Origin: Brevundimonas sp.
GTDB taxonomy: Bacteria > Pseudomonadota > Alphaproteobacteria > Caulobacterales > Caulobacteraceae
DNA length: 60,810 bases
Assembly: GCF_003248455.1 (NCBI RefSeq)
Contig: NZ_QFNM01000025.1
Location: forward strand, 40,468-101,277
Reading direction: 5' to 3'
Position 1 is the first letter of the stretch. The number at the start of each line of letters is the position of its first letter. The notes beneath the pieces were generated by a model, which saw nothing but the letters and a program-made list of their open reading frames with translations, made no database searches and was not told the DNA's origin. Both the position numbers and the translations under genes were made by a program. Below, in pieces: positions 34,015 to 43,015 of the stretch.

Positions 34015-35652
34015 TCAGGAGTAGCGCAATTCCTGCAGGTCCACTTCGCGGATCAGTTTCTTGGCCGTCTCCTCGTCCAGCCGACGCAACCGCGCCAGCC
34101 GCCCCAATTCCTCGCGCTCGGCCGCCAGGCCGGCCATGCGCAGTTGGCGTTCGATCCTGTCGCTCAGGCGCGCGGCCTCGGCGTCGTCCTCGTCGGTGCG
34201 GGTGCGGCTTTCGATCCGCTGGCGATACAATTCCATGATCCGGGTCGCCACGTCGGAATAGAGGTCGGGATTGGCCTTGCCTTCGGCCATGGCGTGAGAG
34301 GCGTCCTCCACGGCCCGCAGGGCGGCGGAAGCGGCGGCGACCCGGCCGCGATCCTCCTCGCGCTCGTGCGAGGGTTCGGGCGGCAGCTCTACCCCCTTCA
34401 GCAAGCGCGGCAGGGCGAAGGTGGCCACCAGCAGCGAGACGATGATGACCGCCGCCGCCAGGAAGATAGCCAGGTTGCGCGACGGCATGGGCGAGCCGTC
34501 GCCCAGCACGAACGGCAGGGTCAGGATGCCCGCCAGGGTGATCGCGCCCCGCACCCCCGCCAGGGACATCACCAGGGTCAGTCGCAACCCGACCTTCGCC
34601 GGCGGTCCGCGACGCCGCCGCCGATACAGGGTCAGTTTCAGCGAGGTCCAAACCCAGATGAACCGCAGCGCCGCCAGGGCCGCCACGATGGCCACGACAT
34701 AGACGGCCAGCCACCAGATTTCAGGCCGGCTGGTGCCGCGCACCACCTCCGCCGCCCGAGACAGGATCGACGGCATCTGCTCGCCCAGGATGACGAAGAT
34801 GACGCCGTTGGCGACGAATTGCACCGTGTCCCACACCACGCTGCGCCGGATGCGGGTCATGGCCATCGACTGGCCGGGAATGGCGCCGCGCTCGGTAAAG
34901 CTCATGGTGACGCCGGCGGCGACGGCGGCCAGGATGCCGGACGCCTCCAACTCTTCGGCGATCAGATAGGCGGCGAACGGGATCAGCAGGCTGACCAGAA
35001 TCTGCGCCCCCACATCCTCGCCCCAGCGCCGGCTGATCAGGGTCTTGGCGTAGCTGATGGCGATGGCGCTGGCCACGCCCACGGCCACCCCGACCAGGGC
35101 CAGCCAGAGAAAGGTTCCGATGGCGGCGCCGATGGAAAAGGCGCCGGTCGTCGCCGCGATCACGGCAATCCGCATGCAGGTCAGGCCGGTCGCGTCATTC
35201 AGCAGCGATTCGCCCTCCAGGATATGCATCAGCCGCTTTGGGATCGGCGCGCGCGCCGCGATGGCCTGGACGGCGATGGGGTCGGTCGGCGACAGGATGG
35301 CCGCCAGGGCGAAGGCCACCGGCAAGGGCATTTCCGGGATCATCCACCAGATCAGGAAGCCCAGACCCAGAACGGTGAACAGCACCAGGCCCAACGCCAG
35401 CTCCAGGATCATCGCCCGGTCCCGGAACAGGTCTTCCTTGGGAATGCGCCAACCGTCCAGGAACAGCAGCGGCGGCAGGAACAGCAGGAAGAAGATGTCC
35501 GGCTCCAGATCGACCGTGGACCCGGTGATCAAAACCAGGGCCGCCCCGAGGCCGATCTGCACCAGCGGCAAGGCGATCCGGGTCATGCGCGCGATCGACC
35601 CCGACACCACGACAGCCAGAAGCAGCAGCAGTATGGTTTCGATCAAATGCAT
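34015..35652 (-). CDS. Na+/H+ antiporter, CPA1 family
   Basis: 545-residue monovalent cation:proton antiporter. About 12 hydrophobic segments in residues 1-410 with the CPA1-type ALAAILSPTDPIAVQAI and EGESLLNDATGL blocks, the latter holding the ion-binding Asp, followed by a Glu/Arg-rich helical cytosolic tail of about 130 residues. Probable roles in pH and Na+ homeostasis. Starts 5 nt after the hflX stop. Confidence 0.87.
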   Translation of the reverse strand: MHLIETILLLLLAVVVSGSIARMTRIALPLVQIGLGAALVLITGSTVDLEPDIFFLLFLPPLLFLDGWRIPKEDLFRDRAMILELALGLVLFTVLGLGFLIWWMIPEMPLPVAFALAAILSPTDPIAVQAIAARAPIPKRLMHILEGESLLNDATGLTCMRIAVIAATTGAFSIGAAIGTFLWLALVGVAVGVASAIAISYAKTLISRRWGEDVGAQILVSLLIPFAAYLIAEELEASGILAAVAAGVTMSFTERGAIPGQSMAMTRIRRSVVWDTVQFVANGVIFVILGEQMPSILSRAAEVVRGTSRPEIWWLAVYVVAIVAALAALRFIWVWTSLKLTLYRRRRRGPPAKVGLRLTLVMSLAGVRGAITLAGILTLPFVLGDGSPMPSRNLAIFLAAAVIIVSLLVATFALPRLLKGVELPPEPSHEREEDRGRVAAASAALRAVEDASHAMAEGKANPDLYSDVATRIMELYRQRIESRTRTDEDDAEAARLSDRIERQLRMAGLAAEREELGRLARLRRLDEETAKKLIREVDLQELRYS

Positions 35653-35657
35653 GAGAC

Positions 35658-36971
35658 TTAGCCGGCCAGGTCGGGATACAGACGCTCGAATCGTCCGAGC
35701 GCCCCAGGATGCAGCCGCACCGTGACATGAGTACGGCCAAGCTCGTCCGTGTCGCGCGCCGTCACCCGCCCATGTTCGTACAGCCAGGCCAGCGCCTCGC
35801 CTTGGTGGGGCGCCAGCGTCAACTGCGTTTCCGGGTCGTCGTCGATCAGGCTGGCGATCGTCTGCCGCAGGGGTTCGATCCCCTCGCCCGTCCAGGCCGA
35901 CACGGCCACCGCCTCGCCGTCCCTGGCCAGACGCTCGGCCTGACCCAGCACCGTCTCGCGCGCCTCGTCGTCCAGCAGGTCGATCTTGTTCCAGACCTCC
36001 AGCACCCGGCGCGTCTTGCCTTCGGGCGTCTCGATCTGTTTCAGCACCGCCTCGACGTCCTTGGCCTGGGCGTCGGTGTCGGGCGAAGCGATGTCGCGGA
36101 CATGCAGGATCAGATCGGCCTCGCCGACTTCTTCCAGCGTGGCGCGGAAGCTTTCGACCAGTTCGTGCGGCAGGTCCGAAATGAAGCCGACCGTGTCCGC
36201 GACGATGGCCGGCCGACCCTGCGGCAGGCGGATGGTGCGCTGGGTGGTGTCAAGGGTGGCGAACAACAGATCCTTGGCCAAGACCTCGGATCCCGTCAGC
36301 CGATTGAACAGCGTCGACTTGCCGGCGTTGGTGTAGCCGACCAGGGCGATGGTCGGGAACGGGACCTTCTGACGCTGCTTGCGATGCAGGCCCCGCGTAC
36401 GGCGCACCTCTTCCAGTTCCGCCTTCAGCCGTACGATCCGGTCGGCGATCAGGCGGCGGTCCAGTTCGATCTGGGTTTCGCCGGGGCCGCCGGTCGAGCC
36501 GGTGCCGCCGCGCTGCCTTTCGAGGTGGGTCCAGGTCCGCACCAGGCGCGATCGCTCGTAATCCAGCCGGGCCAGTTCGACCTGCAGCCGGCCTTCCTTT
36601 GTCCGCGCGCGACGGCCGAAGATTTCCAGGATCAGGCCGGTGCGGTCGATGACCTTCACCTCCCACGCCTTCTCCAGATTGCGTTGCTGCACCGGGGTCA
36701 GAGCGTCGTCGATGATGGCCACGTCGGCCTCGGCCGCGCGCATCAGAGCCGCCAGTTCCTCGACCTTTCCGGTCCCGAACAGGGTGGCGGGCGTCACCTT
36801 GCGCACACGAACGATCTCCTCGCCCCGGATGTCCAGATCAAGGGCGCGGGCCAGGCCGGACGCCTCCTCCAGCCGTTCTTCGGCCAGACGCGGCGATTCC
36901 GACCGTCCGTCGGGATGGATGACGACCGCCCGCTGAACCGGGGCGGCGTGGTCAATGAGTTTTTGGGTCAA
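35658..36971 (-). CDS. hflX: GTPase HflX
   Basis: 437-residue ribosome-associated translational GTPase, which splits stalled ribosomes under stress. N-terminal HflX domain with GTGKVEELAAL and DDALTPVQQRNLE, a coiled region (GGTGSTGGPGETQIELDRR), then G1 GYTNAGKST, G3 DTVGF, G4 NKID. The start is a TTG directly abutting the hfq stop, so hflX is coupled to hfq as in most proteobacteria. Confidence 0.95.
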   Translation of the reverse strand: MTQKLIDHAAPVQRAVVIHPDGRSESPRLAEERLEEASGLARALDLDIRGEEIVRVRKVTPATLFGTGKVEELAALMRAAEADVAIIDDALTPVQQRNLEKAWEVKVIDRTGLILEIFGRRARTKEGRLQVELARLDYERSRLVRTWTHLERQRGGTGSTGGPGETQIELDRRLIADRIVRLKAELEEVRRTRGLHRKQRQKVPFPTIALVGYTNAGKSTLFNRLTGSEVLAKDLLFATLDTTQRTIRLPQGRPAIVADTVGFISDLPHELVESFRATLEEVGEADLILHVRDIASPDTDAQAKDVEAVLKQIETPEGKTRRVLEVWNKIDLLDDEARETVLGQAERLARDGEAVAVSAWTGEGIEPLRQTIASLIDDDPETQLTLAPHQGEALAWLYEHGRVTARDTDELGRTHVTVRLHPGALGRFERLYPDLAG

Positions 36972-37217
36972 TCAATCTTCTTCGGCCTCGGGCTCGTACA
37001 ACTGCACGGGCGCGGACGGCATGATGGTGGAGATGGCGTGCTTGTACACCAGCTGGGACTGGCCATCGCGGCGCAGCAGCACGCAGAAGTTGTCGAACCA
37101 GGTCACGATGCCCTGCAGCTTGACGCCGTTCACCAGGAATATGGTCAGGGGCGTCTTGGTCTTGCGGACCGAGTTGAGGAAGGTATCCTGAAGGTTCTGA
37201 CGCTTGTCTTGCGACAT
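36972..37217 (-). CDS. hfq: RNA-binding protein Hfq
   Basis: 81-residue hexameric Sm-like RNA chaperone for sRNA-mRNA pairing. Sm1 DTFLNSVRKTKTPLTIFL and GVKLQGIVTWFDNF, Sm2 YKHAISTIMP. The C-terminus after residue 70 is short and acidic (EPEAEED), as in other alphaproteobacteria and unlike the long enterobacterial tail. The 104-nt gap to the upstream gene likely carries its own promoter. The ATG follows an AGGA-type ribosome site. Confidence 0.97.
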   Translation of the reverse strand: MSQDKRQNLQDTFLNSVRKTKTPLTIFLVNGVKLQGIVTWFDNFCVLLRRDGQSQLVYKHAISTIMPSAPVQLYEPEAEED

Positions 37218-37321
37218 GGCAGGTTTTTCCTGTTCTTCGTTGTTCGTCGCCGAAGGGAGCGGCGCGGGGCCGATGCGGCCGACCGCGACCTTAACCGCCA
37301 CGCCCCCGCCGGAGCAACGGC

Positions 37322-38182
37322 CTAAATGGCGTCTCGACGCGCCTGTTCAAGATAGGCCTGCCGCAGGCGGGCGGCGATCGGGCCGGGCTTGCCGTCGCCG
37401 ATACGGACGCCGTCCAGCGACACCAGCGGCATGACGAACGAACTGGCGGCGGTGACGAACACCTCGCGCGCCTGTTTGGCCTCTTCGACGGTGAAGGGGC
37501 GCTCGTCCAGTTCGACGCCCTCGGCGGCGACCAGTTTCAGGATCGCCTCGCGCGTGATCCCGCGCAGAATATTGGCCTGGGCGTCGCGCGTCCTCAGTCG
37601 ACCTTCCCGATCCACGATCCAGGCGTTGGTCGACGCCCCTTCCGTGACCAGGCCCATCTCGTCATACATCAGGCATTCGTAGGCGCCGCGTTCCCGCGCC
37701 GCCTGTTTGGCCAGCACATTGGGCAGCAGGCCGACGGTCTTGATGTCGCACCGGCCCCAGCGGATGTCGGGCCGGGTCACGCCCGCCGCCCCCTTGGCCG
37801 CCATCGCCTCTCCGCGGGCCAGGTCGATCCGCTTGGCCGTCACGATGACGCTGGGCGCGACATCGGTCGGGAAGGCGTGGTCGCGCGCCGCCGCGCCGCG
37901 CGTGACCTGCAGATAGACGATGCCGTCGCGCACGCGGTTGCGCCGAACCGTTTCGCGCAGCACGACGCCCAGCGCCGCCGGCGTCATCGGGATTTCGATC
38001 TTCAATTCGTTCAGGCTGCGGTTCAGCCGCGTCATATGGCCGTCGAAGTCCGCCAGGCGTCCATCCAGCACCGACCAGACCTCGTAGACGCCGTCGGCGA
38101 ACTGAAAGCCGCGATCCTCGATATGCACAACCGCCTGGCTGTGCGGGCTGTAGGCGCCGTTGACGTAGGCGACGCGCGACAT
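37322..38182 (-). CDS. dat: Class IV aminotransferase, D-alanine aminotransferase type
   Basis: 286-residue PLP enzyme of fold type IV (D-amino acid transaminase/branched-chain family). The PLP lysine is in CDIKTVGLLPNVLAKQAA; VTEGASTNAWIV is the cofactor-phosphate block; DRGFQFADGVYEVW is near the N-terminus. It may interconvert D-Ala and D-Glu for peptidoglycan. The ATG overlaps the ntrX stop (TGATG), a conserved gene order in alphaproteobacterial ntr clusters. Confidence 0.9.
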   Translation of the reverse strand: MSRVAYVNGAYSPHSQAVVHIEDRGFQFADGVYEVWSVLDGRLADFDGHMTRLNRSLNELKIEIPMTPAALGVVLRETVRRNRVRDGIVYLQVTRGAAARDHAFPTDVAPSVIVTAKRIDLARGEAMAAKGAAGVTRPDIRWGRCDIKTVGLLPNVLAKQAARERGAYECLMYDEMGLVTEGASTNAWIVDREGRLRTRDAQANILRGITREAILKLVAAEGVELDERPFTVEEAKQAREVFVTAASSFVMPLVSLDGVRIGDGKPGPIAARLRQAYLEQARRDAI

Positions 38183-39588
38183 CAGGCCGGATCCTCCTCT
38201 TCGCCGCCGCGCGCGGGCGAGACGCCCAACGACTTCAGCTTCCTGTGCAGGGCCGACCGCTCCATGCCGATGAAGGCGGCGGTGCGCGAGATATTGCCGC
38301 CGAACCGCATGATCTGGGCCGCGAGATATTCGCGTTCGAACACCTCGCGCGCCTCGCGCAGCGGCAGGGCGATGGTGCGCTCGCCGCCCAGGTTCGCCGC
38401 CCCGCCGTTGGAGGTGGCCACTTCCTGAGGCAGCATGTCGGCGGTGATCGTCTCGGCCGGATCGCCCGTCGCCAGGATCAGCAGCCGCTCGATATTGTTG
38501 CGAAGCTGCCGGATATTGCCCGGCCAAGGATGAACCTGAAGCACCGCCACGGCGTCCTCGCCGATGATCCGCTTGGGCAGGCCCTGCGACGCGCTGATCG
38601 TGTCGACGAAATATTCGACCAGTTCGGCGATGTCCTCGCGCCGTTCCGACAGGGCGGGCACGCGGATCGGCACCACGTTCAGGCGGTGGAACAGGTCCTC
38701 GCGGAACCGGCCCTCGGCGATTTCGGTCTTCAGGTCGCGCGAGGTCGAGGTCACGACGCGCACATCGACCTGAACGTCCTGCTCGCCGCCGACGCGACGG
38801 AACCGCTGATCCACCAGGACGCGCAGAATGCGGCTCTGGCTCTCGCGCGGCATGTCGCTGATTTCGTCCAGGTAAAGGGTGCCGTTGTGGGCGCGTTCGA
38901 ACACGCCGATCTTTCGCGGCCGGCCGTCCTGCCCCTCCTCGCCGAACAGTTCCACGTCCAGCCGTTCGGGCGTCATTCCGGCGGCCGAAATGGCGACGAA
39001 CTCGGCGCGGGCGCGCGGACTGCCTTCGTGAATCTGGCGCGCCACCAGTTCCTTGCCCGACCCCGCCGGGCCGGAAATCAGGACCCGGCTGTTGGCCTGG
39101 GCCACCTTGGCGATGGTGCTGCGCAGCGCCTGGGCCGCCTGCGACCGGCCGATCAGGCCAGACGGCGTCATGGTCTGGGCGCGCAGCCGTCGGTTCTCGC
39201 GCTTCAGGGTCGCGGCCTCGATGGCCCGTTCGACCACCACGACCAGCCGGTCCGACTTGAAGGGCTTTTCGATGAAGTCATAGGCGCCGCGCTTCAGCGC
39301 CGTCACCGCCGTCTCGATATTGCCGTGACCCGAAATCATCACCACCGGCAGGTCGGGATCCAGTTCCTTGACCACCTCCAGCAGTTCAAGTCCATCCAGA
39401 CCGCCCCCCTGCATCCAGATGTCCAGGATCGCCAGGCTGGGCTTGCGCGCTCGAATGGCGGCCAAGGCCTCGTCGGAGTTGGCGGCCACGCGCACGGCGT
39501 GCCCCTCGTCCTCCAGAAGGCCCGAGACCAGATCGCGGATGTCGGCCTCGTCGTCGACGACCAGAATGTCGGAACCGGTTGGTCGCAT
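38182..39588 (-). CDS. ntrX: NtrX-type response regulator with AAA+ domain
   Basis: 468 residues: receiver (1-120; phosphoacceptor Asp in LAILDIWMQ), AAA+ ATPase (about 145-380; Walker A GPAGSGKE, Walker B TLYLDEIS, arginine region REDLFHRLNVV) and a Fis-type HTH (about 415-460, FGGNISRTAAFIGMERSALHRKL). Oddity: the sigma-54-contacting GAFTGA loop is missing. Where NtrC has ELFG-H-KGAFTGA, this protein has ELFGEEGQDGRPRKIGVFE. It is therefore unlikely to activate sigma-54 directly. Partner of NtrY, 9 nt upstream. Confidence 0.93.
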   Translation of the reverse strand: MRPTGSDILVVDDEADIRDLVSGLLEDEGHAVRVAANSDEALAAIRARKPSLAILDIWMQGGGLDGLELLEVVKELDPDLPVVMISGHGNIETAVTALKRGAYDFIEKPFKSDRLVVVVERAIEAATLKRENRRLRAQTMTPSGLIGRSQAAQALRSTIAKVAQANSRVLISGPAGSGKELVARQIHEGSPRARAEFVAISAAGMTPERLDVELFGEEGQDGRPRKIGVFERAHNGTLYLDEISDMPRESQSRILRVLVDQRFRRVGGEQDVQVDVRVVTSTSRDLKTEIAEGRFREDLFHRLNVVPIRVPALSERREDIAELVEYFVDTISASQGLPKRIIGEDAVAVLQVHPWPGNIRQLRNNIERLLILATGDPAETITADMLPQEVATSNGGAANLGGERTIALPLREAREVFEREYLAAQIMRFGGNISRTAAFIGMERSALHRKLKSLGVSPARGGEEEDPA

Positions 39589-39597
39589 CTTGCCTCG

Positions 39598-41868
39598 CTA
39601 TTCGGCGGCGACGGTCTGGAGCCTGCGCTCCACGCCGTCCCTGGCCTTGCCGTGGGATTTCAGGGGGAAGATCATGCACACGCGCGCGCCGCGCAGCGTC
39701 AGGCCGTCGGCCAGCCTCAGCTCGCCGCCGTGGTCCTCGCAAATGCGTTTGACGATGGCCAGGCCCAGGCCCGTGCCCTTTTCGCGCGTGGTCACATAGG
39801 GTTCGGTAAGCCGGTCGCGGTCGCGCGCCGGCAGGCCCACGCCGTCGTCCTCGACCACGAAGGTCGCGTGTCCATCCTCGACTGTCAGGGAGGCGATCAC
39901 GCCCGGATCGTCCGACGCCGCATCCTCTCCGGCCGCCAGCCGCCGCGCGGCGACGGATTCGCCGGCGTTCTTCAGGATGTTCAGCAATGCCTGCCCCACC
40001 ATCCGCCCGTCGCTTTCCAGCACGGCCTTGGGCAGGGGTTCGACCAGATCGACCGCGATGTCGGGCGCCGCCACCCGCTGGGCGAACACCGCCTCGCGCA
40101 GCATCTCCGCCGGATTCTCCGGCGCGAAACGCGGCGCCGGCATGCGGGCGAAGGACGAGAACTCGTCCACCATCCGGCCGATATCCCCGACTTGGCGGAT
40201 GATGGTGTCGGTGCAGCGGTCGAAGATCTCCACGTCCTCGCCGATCCGCGCCCGGTATTTTCGCTTCAGCCGCTCGGCCGACAGTTGGATCGGCGTTAAC
40301 GGGTTCTTGATCTCGTGGGCGATCCGGCGGGCCACGTCCCGCCAGGCGGCGTTGCGCTGGGCCGTCACCAGGCGGGTGATGTCGTCGAAGGTCAGGACCA
40401 TCTCGCCGCCCTGCCCGCCCTCGATGCGGACTCGCAGGCGGCGGGTGTCGCCGCCCCGGCTGACGTCGATATCCTCTTCGATATGGGCCTCGGCCCGGCG
40501 CACCAGATCGCTCAGTTCCGGCGAAAGGGCGGCCAGTTCATGGCCCAGGACCTCGGCCTCCTCGATGTGCAGCAGTTGCAGGGCGCTGTCGTTTATGGCG
40601 GACACCCGGCCCCGGCGATCCAGGCCGATCACCCCGGCGCTGACGCCCGACAGCACGGTTTCGATGAAACGGCTCCGATCCTGCGCCTCGTCGCTTGCGG
40701 CCTTCAGCGCGGTCTGCTGGGCCTGGAGGTCGCCGGTCATGCCGTTGAAGGCGTCCGACAAGGTGGCGATCTCTGCGGGCGCGCCGGCGCTGTCCACCCG
40801 TGCGGTGAAATCGCCGCCCGCCACCTGACCCGCCGCCTTCACCAGACGCCCGATCGGCGCCGAAATGCTGCTGGCCGCCGACATCCCCAGCCAAACCGCC
40901 CCCACCAGGACCAGCAGCGCCGTCTCCAGATAGCTGAGGATGAAGGCCGACTGAATTCGCGCCCGACTCTCCTGCGCCTCGCGATAGGCCTGAATCGACT
41001 GGTCCGAAGCGTTCATCCGCGCGATCAGCCCGTCCTCCAGCGGCCGCACCAGATACAGAAAGGCGTCGCCATAGGCCGGCAGGGCGATGATCGAGCGCAC
41101 CGTGTCCGGGTTCTGCGTCACGTCGGTCGGCGGCTTGCCGTCCTGGGCGGCGGCTTCCAGATAGGCGCGCGGCGGGGCCAGATAGGGCGGCGCGCCAGGC
41201 TGTTCGGCGCGCGCCAGGACTTCGCCCTGGCTATTCACGATATAGATTGCGGGATAGCGGAAGATATCGCCCACCTGCGCCAGCGCGGCGTTGAACTGAA
41301 TGCGATCGCCGAACAGGCCCCTGGCGCTGTCCAGCTGCTCAGAGATCGTGACCAGGTCGGCGTCCATCGATTCAGCGACGTCGCGGACGTAGGCGCGGCC
41401 GATGATGGCGCCGTTGTCGACAGAGGCCTTGACGTTCTCGCTGAACCACTGGTCCACGCCCCGGTTGACCAGGACCCCGAAGACAAGGGCGATCAGCACC
41501 GAAGGAATCAGGGCCACCATCGAGAACAAGGCGACGAACCGCAGATGCAGACGCGACCCCGCCTCCTCCGTGCTGCGCGCCAGGGTCAGCACGCGGCGTC
41601 CGACGATGAAGGCCAGGCCCGCGATCAGGACCAGATTGGCGACCAGCACGACCAAGGCGATCTCGCTGCTGGATCCGCGAGCAGAGCCGCCGCCTGCGCC
41701 GGGGGCCACCGCCACCAGCCAGATCGCCGCCGCGGTGATCGCCACCGCCAGGAAATAGGCCAGGCCGAAGCCCGTGCGCGCCCGTTCCGCATCGACCCGC
41801 CCCCAGAACGACTCATCGTCCGGCGGGCGGCCGGGCGCAGGGGTCGTCGCTGAAGGCGTATCCGTCAT
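39598..41868 (-). CDS. ntrY: Sensor histidine kinase NtrY
   Basis: 756-residue membrane kinase. Three to four N-terminal transmembrane helices, a periplasmic stretch (about 120-300), then a further helix, HAMP (about 325-395), PAS (about 400-490), HisKA with the phosphorylated His in ARRIAHEIKNPLTPIQLSAE, and HATPase with DDGVGLPARD and GTGLGLAIVKR. Partner of NtrX; together they respond to nitrogen, redox or envelope cues in alphaproteobacteria. The ATG overlaps the dusB stop (ATGA), with no ntrB or ntrC between. Confidence 0.95.
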   Translation of the reverse strand: MTDTPSATTPAPGRPPDDESFWGRVDAERARTGFGLAYFLAVAITAAAIWLVAVAPGAGGGSARGSSSEIALVVLVANLVLIAGLAFIVGRRVLTLARSTEEAGSRLHLRFVALFSMVALIPSVLIALVFGVLVNRGVDQWFSENVKASVDNGAIIGRAYVRDVAESMDADLVTISEQLDSARGLFGDRIQFNAALAQVGDIFRYPAIYIVNSQGEVLARAEQPGAPPYLAPPRAYLEAAAQDGKPPTDVTQNPDTVRSIIALPAYGDAFLYLVRPLEDGLIARMNASDQSIQAYREAQESRARIQSAFILSYLETALLVLVGAVWLGMSAASSISAPIGRLVKAAGQVAGGDFTARVDSAGAPAEIATLSDAFNGMTGDLQAQQTALKAASDEAQDRSRFIETVLSGVSAGVIGLDRRGRVSAINDSALQLLHIEEAEVLGHELAALSPELSDLVRRAEAHIEEDIDVSRGGDTRRLRVRIEGGQGGEMVLTFDDITRLVTAQRNAAWRDVARRIAHEIKNPLTPIQLSAERLKRKYRARIGEDVEIFDRCTDTIIRQVGDIGRMVDEFSSFARMPAPRFAPENPAEMLREAVFAQRVAAPDIAVDLVEPLPKAVLESDGRMVGQALLNILKNAGESVAARRLAAGEDAASDDPGVIASLTVEDGHATFVVEDDGVGLPARDRDRLTEPYVTTREKGTGLGLAIVKRICEDHGGELRLADGLTLRGARVCMIFPLKSHGKARDGVERRLQTVAAE

Positions 41869-42920
41869 GCCACAGCAGTCTCCATCAGCTGTGGCGCGTT
41901 TTCAACAGCCGACTTGAGAGATCGCGGTAAATCCGATCGCCAGAGGTCCCGCATGGCCGCCTCGACGGCATGCGGCTCGTCAAGGCGGCAAATTCTTGCC
42001 TTGGCTTCGCGCCGGTGTTGCGCATCGGCCGGCCACGGCGCCTGTTCGACATACCAGCCCAGGTGTTTGCGGAACATCTTCAGCCCCAGCGGCATCCCAT
42101 AGAATTCGATGGACGCCCGCAGGTGTTCTATGACGATGGCCAGCCGCGCCTCGGGGCCCGGCTCCGCCAGATCGACGCCGTCGCTCAGGGCCCGTTCTAG
42201 ATGCGCCGCCAGCCAGGGCCGGCCATAGACGCCCCGCCCCAGCATCAGCCCGTCCGCCCCGGACTGCCTGAGCGCCTGTCGCGCCTGATCCGCCGAGACG
42301 ATATCGCCGTTGACGATGACGGGCACCCCGACCGCCGCCTTGACCGCCCCCACCGCGCCCCAATCGGCCTGGCCGGCGTAGAATTGCTGGCGGGTGCGGC
42401 CATGAACCGCCACCGCCTTGACTCCGATCGCTTCCGCGCGCCGGGCCAGGTCCGCAGCGTTCCGGCTGTCGTCGTCCCAGCCCAATCGCATCTTGACCGT
42501 CACAGGCCGCTCGGTCGCCTTCACGACGGCCTTCATGATCCGGCACGCCAGGTCCGGCGTCCGCATCAGGGCCGATCCGGCCGCCGATCCCGTGACCTCC
42601 TTGGCCGGACAGCCGAAGTTCAGATCGACGATGTCGGCCCCCGCCTTCTCGGCCATCCGCGCGCCTTCTCCCATCTGCTCGGGATCGCGCCCGACCAGCT
42701 GGATCACCGTCAGCGGCAGGCCCGCCCCGACCGCCGCGCGTCGCACCACGTCCGGCCGGGCGCGCGCCAATTCCTTGGCCGCCACCATCTCGGTCGCGAC
42801 ATAGGCGGCGCCCAGTCTGGACGCCAGCACGCGAAACGGCAGGTCGGTGACGCCGGTCATCGGCGCCATCAGCACCTGGCCGGGCACGATCACGTCGCCG
42901 ATCTGAAGGGTCTTGGCCAT
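41865..42920 (-). CDS. dusB: tRNA-dihydrouridine synthase B
   Basis: 351-residue FMN enzyme reducing U to D in tRNA (NifR3). TIM-barrel signatures APMTGVTDLPFRVLASRLG, NFGCPAKEVTGSAAGSAL with the catalytic Cys, VKMRLGWDDD, HGRTRQQFYAG and VNGDIVSADQAR. Start ATG 42920 follows AAAGG; ATGs at 42938 and 42956 are alternatives. First gene of the dusB-ntrY-ntrX-dat-hfq-hflX cluster. Confidence 0.94.
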   Translation of the reverse strand: MAKTLQIGDVIVPGQVLMAPMTGVTDLPFRVLASRLGAAYVATEMVAAKELARARPDVVRRAAVGAGLPLTVIQLVGRDPEQMGEGARMAEKAGADIVDLNFGCPAKEVTGSAAGSALMRTPDLACRIMKAVVKATERPVTVKMRLGWDDDSRNAADLARRAEAIGVKAVAVHGRTRQQFYAGQADWGAVGAVKAAVGVPVIVNGDIVSADQARQALRQSGADGLMLGRGVYGRPWLAAHLERALSDGVDLAEPGPEARLAIVIEHLRASIEFYGMPLGLKMFRKHLGWYVEQAPWPADAQHRREAKARICRLDEPHAVEAAMRDLWRSDLPRSLKSAVENAPQLMETAVA

Positions 42921-43015
42921 CTGCGCCTTTCGCAACATCACGCCCCCATTCGTCAAGCATGACCGCGGCCGATTGATGGTTTCGTCCCGCCCCGGCGCGC
43001 ACTATCAAGACCGCC

